Shown: positions 49,854-58,681 of the stretch, piece after piece
Layout: the number at the start of each line of letters is the position of its first letter
Numbering within the stretch: position 1 is the first letter of the stretch
Origin: Rhodothermales bacterium
GTDB taxonomy: Bacteria > Bacteroidota > Rhodothermia > Rhodothermales > Bin80
NCBI GenBank assembly: GCA_022821385.1
Contig: JAJEDR010000057.1
Coordinates: forward strand, 22,569 to 86,568
Direction: 5' to 3'
Length of the DNA: 64,000 bases
Program-made: the position numbers and the translations under genes
The notes under the pieces: model-generated
What the model saw: the letters and a program-made list of their open reading frames with translations, nothing else
The model's database searches: none
Told to the model about the DNA's origin: nothing

Positions 49854-51140
49854 CTAAAAGCCTCCAGGACGGAAACGTTGCTGCTGAGTCTGGAACGGAT
49901 TATTTGAATCGCCTTCCGACTGCTGGGTTACCCCCGCTATGATTTCTGTGCCAGGCTGAAGTTGCGCGGTGATAATCTCTGTCATTTGACCGTCAGTGAT
50001 TCCGGTTTGGGCGGGGGCCATCATCAGTTCTCCGTTTGCGTCCAAGTACCAAAGCATGGTGAAATTACTGTCTCCAAAGCTGCTTCCCCCTGCCCCCGGG
50101 CCGCCGCTGCCACCACCGCTCCATGTGCCGGTTTGCCTGGAACCGGCATTTTGCTGTGCACCATCAACGCTTCTGCCAGGTCTTTCTGACGAAGCGTTTG
50201 CTTCTCTTCTCGCCCGGATTGTTTCAAACATTTGAGGGGTCGCCCGGAAACGAAGTGCGGCATTGGGCACTTTGAGCACATCCATTGCCGTTTCAATCAA
50301 AAAATCCACTGTGGCGGTCATGCCAGGCAGTAGAAGGCCGTCGGGATTCTCAACATCAACGACCACGGTATAGTTGACCACATTTTCCTCTACAGTAGAC
50401 TGCAAGCGCACTTGGCGCACGGTACCCGTGAAGATTTCATCCAAATATGCCTGCACAGTAAACCGGGCAACCTGTCCTTCTCGGATTTGTCCGATATCAC
50501 TCTCATCCACAGACGCGAGTATTTCCATACGGGAAAGATCGTCTGCGATCAGGAACAATTGTGGTGCGGAGAAGCTGGCCGCAACAGTTTGACCCACATC
50601 AACATTCCGCTCAATAACCGTTCCAGAGATAGGGGCTATGATCGTAGCGTAGCTTAGGTTTTGGCGTGCTCGATCCAGACTAATCTCTGCGCTCCGTGTT
50701 GTTGCTCTGGCTATATCCAGATCGTATTGTGCCTGAGCATAGTCTACCTCGGTGACAAACTTCTGAGCATAGAGAGGTTCCAGTCGTTCAAGTTCCCGTT
50801 CCGCTTGCCTGAGTTGTGCCTGATTACGTTCGAGGTTGGACTCGGCATCCCGTACGGCACTCCAAAGGAGTGTGGTGTCAATACGTGCGATGACTTGTCC
50901 CTGCCTTACGCGGTCATTGAAATCCACATAAATACTGGCAATGATCCCTGATACCTGGGTGCCGACCTGAACGGTCGTTACGGCATCAAGTGCTCCTGTA
51001 CTTGCGACGACCGACTCAATATCGCCTTGTTCCAGCGTGACGAAACGGTAGGGACTGGCCGGTTCAGTGTTGCCGCGACTGAAATACCACAGGGAACCGC
51101 CGGTGATTACGACGGCGGCTATAACTGCAAATAGTCTCAT
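49854..51140 (-). CDS. MacA-type RND/HlyD periplasmic adaptor
   Basis: 428 residues. The N-terminal anchor (MRLFAVIAAVVITGGSLWYF) is followed by the barrel-sandwich hybrid half (VGTQVSGIIASIYVDFNDRV), a coiled-coil hairpin (ESNLERNQAQLRQAERELER), its return (ATIIAPISGTVIERNVDVGQ) and a beta-barrel domain. The C-terminal stretch is unusually Gly/Ser-rich (GTWSGGGSGGPGAGG). It would link the inner-membrane permease to an outer-membrane TolC-like channel. It is the third gene of the sigma-anti-sigma operon. Confidence 0.88.
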   Translation of the reverse strand: MRLFAVIAAVVITGGSLWYFSRGNTEPASPYRFVTLEQGDIESVVASTGALDAVTTVQVGTQVSGIIASIYVDFNDRVRQGQVIARIDTTLLWSAVRDAESNLERNQAQLRQAERELERLEPLYAQKFVTEVDYAQAQYDLDIARATTRSAEISLDRARQNLSYATIIAPISGTVIERNVDVGQTVAASFSAPQLFLIADDLSRMEILASVDESDIGQIREGQVARFTVQAYLDEIFTGTVRQVRLQSTVEENVVNYTVVVDVENPDGLLLPGMTATVDFLIETAMDVLKVPNAALRFRATPQMFETIRARREANASSERPGRSVDGAQQNAGSRQTGTWSGGGSGGPGAGGSSFGDSNFTMLWYLDANGELMMAPAQTGITDGQMTEIITAQLQPGTEIIAGVTQQSEGDSNNPFQTQQQRFRPGGF

Positions 51141-51153
51141 TTAGCAAGTGTAT

Positions 51154-51591
51154 TCACTCTTTGGATGGAGGATTGGACGGACTAGACTTCTTGTGTGGGG
51201 AACGATGGGTACGTGTGTTTCGATCAGAACGCCTGGATCGTTTCCTGGTCAATCGTGCTTCTACGCGCTCCCACTGCTCTTGGCCGAGTATTCGCTGCAA
51301 GTCTGCAACCAGAGCCTGGCGGTGCACGGCAAGGCTGTCGGCCATAAGTCGACGCTGCCTCAAAAAACCTTGTTCGGCGCGGCGAATGACGATCATCAGT
51401 TCTTCTCGTTGTTCTTCGCTTTCAATCTCAATGGTTTGTTCAATCTGTCGCATGAGCCCTCCCTGGAGTCTGATCTCAGCAATGGTAGTGTTACGGCGGT
51501 GTTGCCAGGCACTGGTGCCAAGAATGCCAACCAGGATCCCGGCGATTAATGTGCATCCAAGGATTACCAATGATTTGACTCGAGTACTCAT
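51154..51591 (-). CDS. Membrane-anchored Spy/heavy-metal-sensor-like protein
   Basis: 145 residues. One N-terminal helix (VKSLVILGCTLIAGILVGIL) precedes a charged helical part (GGLMRQIEQTIEIESEEQRE, LRQRRLMADSLAVHRQALVA) and a basic Ser/Arg-rich tail. This resembles CpxP/Spy or periplasmic heavy-metal sensor families. It overlaps the previous gene by ATGA and is followed by the MacA-like adaptor, so it is likely a co-regulated envelope-stress component. No metal-binding motif is clear. Confidence 0.6.
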   Translation of the reverse strand: MSTRVKSLVILGCTLIAGILVGILGTSAWQHRRNTTIAEIRLQGGLMRQIEQTIEIESEEQREELMIVIRRAEQGFLRQRRLMADSLAVHRQALVADLQRILGQEQWERVEARLTRKRSRRSDRNTRTHRSPHKKSSPSNPPSKE

Positions 51592-51953
51592 GGGGTAGTT
51601 AATGAAAATTCATCCAGGCCCGCAGAATATGCTGTAGTGAGCGTCAGGGGTTGCAGGCCGAAGACAATCTCTGTAGTTGTTGGCTCGACTTCATAGTTCC
51701 GGCTGACAAAGGTATTGTACGATACAAAACCCAGAATCAGGAGTACGCTTGCAAGAGCAACGGGTCTGAAAGCGAGCCACAACGTCTGCCAAAATTGCTC
51801 TTCCGGCTGATTCAGAATCTGGACCCGGCGCATGATCCGATCGGCTAGAAAGGGTTGCATACCGGATTTGGCGCTCATCTCTGCGGTCTGTCGAAGCAGG
51901 GATTGCAAGCGCAGATTGTGATCTTTTGGTTTGGAGGAAGGTCGTAGGTCCAT
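51588..51953 (-). CDS. Putative anti-sigma factor
   Basis: 121 residues from ATG 51953; the sigma-gene stop overlaps this region closely, and an earlier in-frame ATG at 51992 lies inside that gene. The first 70 residues are hydrophilic and helical, a likely sigma-binding part. One membrane helix (PVALASVLLILGFVSYNTFV) is near the middle, then a short periplasmic tail. The order (sigma, small one-TM protein) is typical of ECF operons; no ZAS zinc motif is seen. Confidence 0.6.
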   Translation of the reverse strand: MDLRPSSKPKDHNLRLQSLLRQTAEMSAKSGMQPFLADRIMRRVQILNQPEEQFWQTLWLAFRPVALASVLLILGFVSYNTFVSRNYEVEPTTTEIVFGLQPLTLTTAYSAGLDEFSLTTP

Positions 51954-51954
51954 T

Positions 51955-52521
51955 TTAGTCCTCTTCTGCAAGTACGGGCCCCAGAATATCACGCAGGTAG
52001 GCGGTTGCCCGACTGAGCCGGGACAGTACAGTGCCCTGCGGGATCCCCAGTATTTCAGCAGCTTCGGCAGTCGAGTATCCGTCGACTAATCGAAGTACAA
52101 CAACTGCACGATGATGGGGCTTAAGTTTGTTCATAGCCAGATTTATCAGTTCTGCCCGGTCAAATCGATCCGTTTCAGTATCGTAGAATCCCGGTTCAGG
52201 TAGCGTAACGGTTTCGTCATCCCTACTGACGAATCGTAAGCGCATACGCTTCCGCCGACGCAGGGCATCAAGTGATGCATTGATTGCAATCCGTGTGAGA
52301 TAAGTACTACATGCCGCATCTCCCCGAAACCGATCCAGTGTTTTGTAGAACCGGATAAAAACTTCCTGAACGAGATCATCAACTTCTGCGCTAGCGCCAA
52401 GCATACCGGCGACTGTTCGAGCCACCATTTGCTGATGACGTTCCAGTAGTTCGCGAAACGCATTCTGATCACCTTCGCGTGCACGACCAATTAATGTATC
52501 ATCTGATGGAATGAGAGTCAC
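51955..52521 (-). CDS. ECF-type RNA polymerase sigma factor
   Basis: 188 residues. Region 2 (RAREGDQNAFRELLERHQQM, VDDLVQEVFIRFYKTLDRF, STYLTRIAINASLDALRRRK) and region 4 (LKPHHRAVVVLRLVDGYSTA, AEILGIPQGTVLSRLSRATA) are complete. Group-4 sigma factors respond to envelope signals through an anti-sigma, here probably the next gene. It heads the minus-strand operon that ends with the permease, the four-helix protein and the acidic lipoprotein, and likely controls its own promoter upstream of 52521. Confidence 0.93.
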   Translation of the reverse strand: MTLIPSDDTLIGRAREGDQNAFRELLERHQQMVARTVAGMLGASAEVDDLVQEVFIRFYKTLDRFRGDAACSTYLTRIAINASLDALRRRKRMRLRFVSRDDETVTLPEPGFYDTETDRFDRAELINLAMNKLKPHHRAVVVLRLVDGYSTAEAAEILGIPQGTVLSRLSRATAYLRDILGPVLAEED

Positions 52522-52656
52522 TTTCCCACGGCCTCAGCGTTGCTGTTATGGCTGCACAAATTGCATCAAAACCAATCACAGCAATCTGGTTGCTGCAAGG
52601 ACAATAAGGTAAGCATAACCGTGTATTTTTCCGACTGAGCGCAGTGGTCATTAAAA

Positions 52657-53064
52657 TCAACGCAGTCCGCTGCGGCGACCTCGTCTTTGTCTCTGCGTGG
52701 ACCTGGATTGTTCTTCCATAAATTCTCGGTAAACAGTCATTTGCTCTTCCGAAAGCAGTGCGGAGAGTGCTGCTTCTGTTTCCTTGTTGATTTCCTCCCG
52801 TTTGGCGCGCATAGCCTGAAATTGTTCGCGCCCTGCGCCTGGGCTAGGGCGTAAAGCTACTAACGATTCTGTGCGGGCGGAAAGGATAGCACGCACTGCC
52901 GGAACCTGTTCCACGGTAAGATCGAGTTTTGCAATCAGTGAATCGTTTGCGGTTTCCAGAGCCTCCTGCAGATTCTGAACCTGTCCACCCGGGCCCCGTT
53001 GAGCAAAGGTGTTGTGAACTGCCAAGAGTCCTACAAGGAGTGCAAAAAAAAGCGTATTTCGCAT
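52657..53064 (-). CDS. Secreted Spy/LTXXQ-like protein
   Basis: 135 residues. The signal MRNTLFFALLVGLLAVHNTF ends near AQ. The mature chain is helical with LDLTVEQVPAVRAILSAR, EEINKETEAALSALLSEEQM and a basic C-terminus, as in Spy/CpxP periplasmic chaperone-like or metal-sensing proteins. It stands directly upstream of the sigma operon and on the same strand; a shared envelope-stress role is likely. Confidence 0.65.
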   Translation of the reverse strand: MRNTLFFALLVGLLAVHNTFAQRGPGGQVQNLQEALETANDSLIAKLDLTVEQVPAVRAILSARTESLVALRPSPGAGREQFQAMRAKREEINKETEAALSALLSEEQMTVYREFMEEQSRSTQRQRRGRRSGLR

Positions 53065-53247
53065 TCGGGGTTATAGGTAAATTGAGTCTATATGACGCTT
53101 TTAGCGGGGAGATTATTCCTTAACTGGCAGGTGTCTATAGATTGTATTCAAATAAGGTTAACATTTTTCAATGATACGAGACATGCAACTGATAGCCTGC
53201 TCTGTCGTAATTTCCCCGTCCAACTTCTCCACTAACTACTAGTTCTT

Positions 53248-54441
53248 ATGTCGTATAGAGGCACAATTGGAATTCTTACAGGGGGCGGCGATGTGCCGGG
53301 ATTGAATCCAGCGATTCGAGCGATTACTTTGCGCGCACTGCGGGAAGGTTACAAGGTGCTTGGAGTGAGGCGGGGTTGGGCTGGGCTGGTCGAACTCGTC
53401 CAGAACAGCGAGGCTGACAATTCAAACAATGTGATTGAGCTTGACGAATCTACGGTCAATGCGGCGGCGCGCACAGGCGGCACGTTTCTTCACAGTTCCC
53501 GTACGCGGCCAAGTCATTTACCGCAAAGTAATTTACCGGTTCACTTGCGAGGTCAATATACGGACGCCGTTAGTGACGTGACCTCGGCAGTTCTCTCGAA
53601 CATTGAGTATCTGGGTATTGACTATCTGGTTCCAATCGGCGGAGACGATACGCTCAGTTACGGTTATCGCCTGCACAAGGAAGGGGTTAAGGTTGTGGCG
53701 ATACCCAAGACCATGGACAATGATGTTCCGGGCACCGATTACTGCATCGGGTTCGGTACCTGCGTAACCCGGACGATTGAGCTGGCCAATACACTGCGTA
53801 CTTCGGCGGGCTCGCACGAGCGTTTTCTGGTCATTGAAGTATTTGGGCGCTATGCGGGGTATTCGGCACTACTCCCCGCGATGGCGGGAGCCGCGGATCG
53901 CTGTGTCATTCCCGAGTTGGACTTTGATATGGATCAGCTAACCGAACTCATGGTGTATGATCGCAACAGAAACCCGAGCCGCTATTCTGTCGTGCTTATT
54001 TCCGAGGGAGCAAAGATTAAGGGGGACGATACCATGTCCTTCCTGGGCTCTGAGAAGGATCAATATGGGCATGCTAAACTCGGAGGTATAGGACGTCGGG
54101 TTGGCGAGGAATTGAAGCGCCGCTCGCCCAAGTACAATAACGGCAAGCGGATCAATGTCGTCAATCAGCGGCTGGGCTATCTGGTTCGCTGCGGGGTTCC
54201 GGATGCGTTGGACAGTGTTGTTCCGATGGCTTATGGAAACCTGGCCCTGGATTTAATTCTGTCAGGCACATCGGGACGCTTGGTAAATATCCGCAATGGT
54301 GTGTACGGAAGTATTTCAATGGAGGTAATCAACGGGCCTCACAAAGTAGTAGACGTTAAAAAGTTCTACAACACCGCACGACTTCGCCCCAACTTCAAGG
54401 ATCTACAGGACGCGCCCCTTTTCATTATGAACTCCGATTGA
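53248..54441 (+). CDS. 6-phosphofructokinase, PPi-dependent type
   Basis: 397 residues. The N-terminus IGILTGGGDVPGLNPAIRAI marks PfkA-family enzymes. The GGDDTLS motif near 131 has Asp where ATP-PFKs have Gly, and PKTMDNDVPG near 153 has Lys where ATP enzymes have Gly. These changes are the known signature of pyrophosphate use. It would phosphorylate fructose 6-phosphate reversibly with PPi. A terminator-like hairpin follows at 54503. Confidence 0.85.
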   Translation: MSYRGTIGILTGGGDVPGLNPAIRAITLRALREGYKVLGVRRGWAGLVELVQNSEADNSNNVIELDESTVNAAARTGGTFLHSSRTRPSHLPQSNLPVHLRGQYTDAVSDVTSAVLSNIEYLGIDYLVPIGGDDTLSYGYRLHKEGVKVVAIPKTMDNDVPGTDYCIGFGTCVTRTIELANTLRTSAGSHERFLVIEVFGRYAGYSALLPAMAGAADRCVIPELDFDMDQLTELMVYDRNRNPSRYSVVLISEGAKIKGDDTMSFLGSEKDQYGHAKLGGIGRRVGEELKRRSPKYNNGKRINVVNQRLGYLVRCGVPDALDSVVPMAYGNLALDLILSGTSGRLVNIRNGVYGSISMEVINGPHKVVDVKKFYNTARLRPNFKDLQDAPLFIMNSD

Positions 54442-54502
54442 CGGGGGCTATTTCAGTTCTTCAAGGCAAACCTAGTCGTGCATCCTGCATGACCGGGAGG
54501 AT

Positions 54503-54540
54503 TATGTGTCTTTAGGGACCTATATCAGGACACATATTTT
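54503..54540 (+). terminator. Intrinsic terminator after the phosphofructokinase
   Basis: The stem TATGTGTC/GACACATA (8 bp, perfect) encloses a loop with an inner TAGG/CCTA stem and is followed by TTTT. It lies 62 bp after the pfk stop. Confidence 0.65.
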
Positions 54541-54587
54541 GCATGCGGGAAAGCAGGATTTTCCAAACAATTTCAAAAATTTTTTTC

Positions 54588-54601
54588 TGGAAGCGCTTTC
54601 A
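54588..54601. promoter_or_regulatory. LacI-family/cre-like palindrome upstream of the ammonium transporter
   Basis: TGGAAGCGCTTTCA matches the cre-type consensus TGNNANCGNTNNCA and reads nearly the same on both strands. It sits 88 bp before the amt ATG, followed by an AT-rich stretch. It may be a binding site of a LacI-family regulator; no regulator is in the window. Confidence 0.4.
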
Positions 54602-54688
54602 AAACCAAAATAATTTTGTTTTTTAATTTATTTTTCTTAAAATAAAGCGGTTTTTCCGTGTTTAATCCTTAATAACTTCAAGAATACG

Positions 54689-54988
54689 ATGACGAAGAAG
54701 AAAATCTGCGTGCTGACAGTTCTGGGCCTGCTGGTACCTTCAGTACTTGCCCAGGATGCGGATGCGATCAGTGGAGCCGATACTTCGTGGCTACTTGTGT
54801 CCACGGCGCTGGTTCTTTTGATGACCCCCGCACTAGCCTTTTTCTATGGAGGGCTGGTGCGCTCCAAGAACGCACTCAACACGATGATGATGAGTTTTGT
54901 AGCGCTGGGCATCTCTGGTACACTTTGGGCTGTCGCAGGATACTCCCTTGCCTTTGGTGAAGGAGGAGACTGGATCGGTGATCTCTAA
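54689..54988 (+). CDS. amtB: Ammonium transporter, N-terminal part before an in-frame stop
   Basis: 99 codons: signal-like start [20 protein letters not shown], then first-half Amt segments ([40 protein letters not shown]). It ends in TAA at 54986-54988 after GDWIGDL. The next codon is ATG and the same frame continues with the rest of the transporter, so this is one gene with a single nonsense codon. The full protein would have about 449 residues, normal for AmtB. Confidence 0.85.
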   Translation: MTKKKICVLTVLGLLVPSVLAQDADAISGADTSWLLVSTALVLLMTPALAFFYGGLVRSKNALNTMMMSFVALGISGTLWAVAGYSLAFGEGGDWIGDL

Positions 54989-56041
54989 ATGGCCTTTCTG
55001 GCCGGTGTGGGGCTTGAACCGAGCGGTACGACCCCGCACTTGCTCTTTATGGGTTTTCAAGGGACATTCGCCATCATTACCGCTGCACTGATATCTGGCG
55101 CATTAGTCGAGCGTATGAAATTCGTCTCTTATGTGGTCTTTATAGGTCTGTGGGGGCTTGCTGTATACGCGCCGGTGTGTCACTGGGTATGGGGTGGAGG
55201 CTGGCTTGGCGGGATGGGCGCACTTGACTTTGCAGGTGGTGCTGTCGTACACGTCAATGCAGGGGTCGCTGCCCTGGTGGCAGCGAGGGTGCTGGGGCCG
55301 CGAAAAGATTACGGACGTGAGGCGCTCCTGCCTCATAACGTACCGTTTGTCCTGCTGGGTGCAGGCGTACTCTGGTTCGGCTGGTTCGGGTTTAATGGTG
55401 GAAGCGCGCTTGCCGCCGACGGTATTGCGGCGCTGGCGCTGGTGAACACGCTACTTGCACCAGCTGCTGGAATATTTGCCTGGACTCTTCTGGACCGATT
55501 CACTACTGGTAAGATCACGGCGGTGGGCATTGCAACAGCGATCGTTGTGGGGCTCGTTGCGATCACCCCTGCTGCAGGTTTCGTGAGTCCGGGAGGAGCA
55601 CTGGCACTGGGGGCGTTCGGCGTGATACCGAGCTACTATCTCATTAGGTGGCGTACAAGAACCAGTTTGGATGATTCTCTGGATGTATTTGCTGCTCATG
55701 GTATGGGAGGAATTATGGGTGCACTCCTCACTGGCGTGCTGGCAACGACTGTGATCAACTCAGGGGGAGCAAACGGTCTATTGTTTGGCGGAGGTGTTAC
55801 CCAGTTGGGCATTCAGGCGTTGTCTGTTTTGGCAGTCGCGGTTTACAGCGGAGTTCTGACCTACCTGATTCTGAAGCTGGTCGGACTTATGACGAAGCTC
55901 CGTGCTGATTCTTCAGATGAAGGTTTGGGTATGGACATTGTGGCTCATGGAGAAGAGGCCTATGCAACCGGCGAAGGAGCTGTATTGCTCAACGAAGCGG
56001 AAGCGCCGGAACGCGTCAATGGGTTAACTAAAAAAGACTAA
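54989..56041 (+). CDS. amtB: Ammonium transporter, C-terminal part after the stop
   Basis: 350 codons in frame with the preceding segment. It contains EPSGTTPHLLFMGFQGTFAI, ALVERMKFVSYVVF, the FNGGSAL segment and the conserved pore segment ending AAHGMGGIMGALLTGVLA. The stop and start are adjacent (TAA-ATG), so re-initiation could restore part of the chain; the first helices are on the other peptide. The conserved pore histidines (in FAGGAVVHVNAG and AAHGMGG) are present here. It pairs with P-II at 56048. Confidence 0.85.
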   Translation: MAFLAGVGLEPSGTTPHLLFMGFQGTFAIITAALISGALVERMKFVSYVVFIGLWGLAVYAPVCHWVWGGGWLGGMGALDFAGGAVVHVNAGVAALVAARVLGPRKDYGREALLPHNVPFVLLGAGVLWFGWFGFNGGSALAADGIAALALVNTLLAPAAGIFAWTLLDRFTTGKITAVGIATAIVVGLVAITPAAGFVSPGGALALGAFGVIPSYYLIRWRTRTSLDDSLDVFAAHGMGGIMGALLTGVLATTVINSGGANGLLFGGGVTQLGIQALSVLAVAVYSGVLTYLILKLVGLMTKLRADSSDEGLGMDIVAHGEEAYATGEGAVLLNEAEAPERVNGLTKKD

Positions 56042-56047
56042 CAAAAA

Positions 56048-56398
56048 ATGAAACTTGTAAAGGCAATAGTCCGGCCATCTAGACTGCCGGATGTACTTCG
56101 CGCGCTGTATGCAGCAGATATCACCGGACTCACCGTTTCGCGTGTGCGCGGACACGGAGGTGAGGTTGAAGTTGTGGAAACCTATCGGGGCACAACGGTG
56201 AAAATGGAAATGCACGATAAGGTAATGATTGACATTGGTGTATCTGACACCTTTGTTGATATTGCGGTCGATGCGATCTGCGGTAGTGCGGCTACAGGCA
56301 ATGTTGGCGACGGAAAGATATTCGTGCTGCCTGTCGAGCGAGTGGTCCGCGTCCGTACAGGGGAGGAGGATGTGGCTGCCGTGACTCCCGTCCGCTAG
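56048..56398 (+). CDS. P-II nitrogen regulatory protein (GlnB/GlnK family)
   Basis: 116 residues, 6 bp after amt. The N-terminus MKLVKAIVRPSRLPDVLRAL, the T-loop region (VVETYRGTTVKMEMHDK) and the C-terminal nucleotide-binding VGDGKIFVLPVERVVRVRTG fit P-II. The T-loop has RGTTVKM where GlnB has RGAEYMV, so the uridylylated Tyr51 is replaced by Val. It should still bind ATP/ADP and 2-oxoglutarate and gate the adjacent transporter, without that modification. Confidence 0.9.
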   Translation: MKLVKAIVRPSRLPDVLRALYAADITGLTVSRVRGHGGEVEVVETYRGTTVKMEMHDKVMIDIGVSDTFVDIAVDAICGSAATGNVGDGKIFVLPVERVVRVRTGEEDVAAVTPVR

Positions 56399-56510
56399 AC
56401 TGGGTAATCCTGGTCACCTGTCCAGGACGGGTGACCAGGATGTGCGCGGGTTCCATTCAACCCCATGTGTGCTTACGCGTACAAGCTTTCGCGCACTGCC
56501 GGTTTTCTTT

Positions 56511-57068
56511 ATGGATACCCTGTATTGGATTAGTCTAATTGTCGGTGGCGTCTTTGTGCTGCTTTCGTTGCTCGGTGGAGGTGATACGGATGTGGACGCT
56601 GATACGGAACTGGACCTGGACACAGAGGCAGACCTAGGCGCTGGATCAGGATGGGTGGATCTGTTGTCGCTGCGTACGGTGTTTTTGTTTGCAGCTTTCT
56701 TTGGTCTTTGCGGTGCCCTGCTTCCGTTGGCAGATGTAACCGGGATAACCCGTTTAGTTGCTTCCCTCGGGGTCGGTCTGACTGTTGGGATAGGTGGCAA
56801 TTATATAATAAAACGGGTCGGATATGCACATATTTCCAGCGAGGTCACTGCTTCAGACCTCGAGGGGCGTACTGGTGAGGTAATCATCCCGTTTGGCCAT
56901 TCAGATAAAGGAAAAATAACTTTGGTCACGAAGGGGCAGCGATTGCAGTTTCAGGCGCGCGGATTTGAGGGATCGGAGGACATGTTTGCCGAAGGTGAAG
57001 AAGTCGTTGTCATTCGAATGGAAGGGGCAGTTGCTGAAGTTGTAAAAACGACAGGATCGATACAATGA
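56511..57068 (+). CDS. NfeD-like membrane protein with OB-fold tail
   Basis: 185 residues from ATG 56511. Three hydrophobic helices (MDTLYWISLIVGGVFVLLSL, TVFLFAAFFGLCGALL, LVASLGVGLTVGIGG) flank an acidic loop (DTDVDADTELDLDTEADLGA). The C-terminus (GRTGEVIIPFGHSDKGKITL to EEVVVIRMEGAVAEV) is an OB-fold like NfeD/YuaF. Such proteins sit next to flotillins, as here (57245), and help form membrane microdomains. Confidence 0.75.
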   Translation: MDTLYWISLIVGGVFVLLSLLGGGDTDVDADTELDLDTEADLGAGSGWVDLLSLRTVFLFAAFFGLCGALLPLADVTGITRLVASLGVGLTVGIGGNYIIKRVGYAHISSEVTASDLEGRTGEVIIPFGHSDKGKITLVTKGQRLQFQARGFEGSEDMFAEGEEVVVIRMEGAVAEVVKTTGSIQ

Positions 57069-57244
57069 GATATAGGGAGAGCGCCTGTTTGCTGCAACCC
57101 CTAATATATACGCTCCAGGATGGCTCATCCTGGAATGCTATAAAGAGAAACCGGTCGGAGTTCAAGTGTATACGCATCGGCTCTTCGCTTGCATGTGCCC
57201 CGTGACCCAATATTCCTATTGCATCACTATAAACCCGTCAAAAA

Positions 57245-58489
57245 ATGGAACCCTTTGCATTTGCTGTCATCGTAGGCGGCTCAATTGTCGCTGCACTCCT
57301 AGTAGTATTAGGAATTGTGCGTTCAAATCTCAAGATTTGCCAACCTAATGAGGTACTCATCTTTAGTGGGCGCAGACGGCGTTTGAGTGATGGAAGCAAA
57401 GTGGGGTATCGTTTCATTAAGGGCGGGCGTGGTTTTCGAATTCCAATTATCGAACAGGTTGCCCGAATTCACCTGAATACCATACCGCTGGATTTGACAG
57501 TCCAGAACGCGTATTCAAAGGGAGGGATTCCACTGACCGTGCGGGCGATCGCCAATGTTAAGGTCGCTTCAAATGAATCCGAACTCGCAAACGCAGTCGA
57601 ACGGCTACTGGGTAAGGATCCCTATGAAATCCAAACGATTGCGAAAGAAACTCTGGAGGGTAATCTGCGTGGCGTGCTGGCTACACTCACACCAGAGGAG
57701 GTCAATGAGGATCGTTTGAAGTTCGCAAAGGAGTTGTTGTCTGAGGCAGACAACGATTTGAATGCTCTCGGATTGCAGTTGGACACGATGAAGATTCAGA
57801 GCGTGGAGGATGATGCAGGTTATCTGGATGCAATTGGACGACAGCAGTCAGCGCATATTATTGCCGAAGCCCGTGTTGCCGAGGCAGAAAAACGTGAACA
57901 GGCAAGACTGGCAGAAACCAACGCAGACAAGAAGATTGAGCAGGCGGAAAATGACCTTCGCATCCTGAAGGCAAAATTGTCTGCTAAGAGTGTTGCCGAA
58001 GAAGCCCGGATTGACGTTGCCGGCGAAGTGGCGGCAGCCCAGGCCCGTCAAGAACTCGCCCTAGAAGAAATCAAGCTGGCAGAAAAAACGCAGCGTGCGG
58101 AGATCATTGTTGCTGCAGAGGCCGAACGTCAGGCGAAAGAGGAGATTGCAAAAGGCAACGCAGCCAGAATATTCGAGGATGGCAATGCAGAAGTAGAGGT
58201 TCTGCGTCAAAAACTGGAACTCTGGCAGGAAGCGGGACCGAATGCTGAACGGCTGTTCTTGATTCAGATGCTGCCGGATATACTCAAGCAGGTGGTTCAG
58301 ACCGTTGATAACCTCTCCATAGATAAGCTGACTGTGGTTGACAGTGGCAGTGGAAAAGGTGTACCATCGGTCTTCAACCAGATCGCTGGATCCACCCCAG
58401 CATTACTGGAAAGCCTGAAAGCTTCAACCGGCATTGACATTGCCGCCATGTTAGGCAGTGTGTCCGACGATTCTGGAAAAGAAAAATAG
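57245..58489 (+). CDS. Flotillin-like SPFH-domain protein
   Basis: 414 residues. A short N-terminal hairpin helix (FAFAVIVGGSIVAALLVVLG) is followed by an SPFH domain (NEVLIFSGRRRRLSDGSKVG, PLTVRAIANVKVASNESELA) and a long coiled coil rich in Glu/Ala/Arg/Lys (VAEAEKREQARLAETNADKK, RQAKEEIAKGNAAR). This is the FloA/FloT/YuaG layout. It acts at the inner membrane as a microdomain scaffold. With the upstream NfeD-like gene it forms a YuaFG-like pair. Confidence 0.88.
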   Translation: MEPFAFAVIVGGSIVAALLVVLGIVRSNLKICQPNEVLIFSGRRRRLSDGSKVGYRFIKGGRGFRIPIIEQVARIHLNTIPLDLTVQNAYSKGGIPLTVRAIANVKVASNESELANAVERLLGKDPYEIQTIAKETLEGNLRGVLATLTPEEVNEDRLKFAKELLSEADNDLNALGLQLDTMKIQSVEDDAGYLDAIGRQQSAHIIAEARVAEAEKREQARLAETNADKKIEQAENDLRILKAKLSAKSVAEEARIDVAGEVAAAQARQELALEEIKLAEKTQRAEIIVAAEAERQAKEEIAKGNAARIFEDGNAEVEVLRQKLELWQEAGPNAERLFLIQMLPDILKQVVQTVDNLSIDKLTVVDSGSGKGVPSVFNQIAGSTPALLESLKASTGIDIAAMLGSVSDDSGKEK

Positions 58490-58586
58490 ATCCGAACAAC
58501 GGTCGCCGTTACGGCAGGTGTAGAAGCAGTCAGGCATTACCCTCGTGGAGCAATCTGTAACTGAACAGTGAGGTCCTAAAGCGCCA

Positions 58587-58637
58587 GCGCCCGACGACCA
58601 GCCCGCATCAAATAGAAGCGCATTGGCAGTCGGGCGC
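58587..58637. other. Inverted repeat between convergent genes
   Basis: GCGCCCGAC (58587-58595) and GTCGGGCGC (58629-58637) are perfect 9-bp arms around a 33-base spacer, between the ends of the flotillin and M16 genes. It may serve as a bidirectional terminator, but there is no long T-run. Confidence 0.45.
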
Positions 58638-58681
58638 AAAACTTATGGTCAGTGACTAATCTGCCATGAACCACCGGTCTC

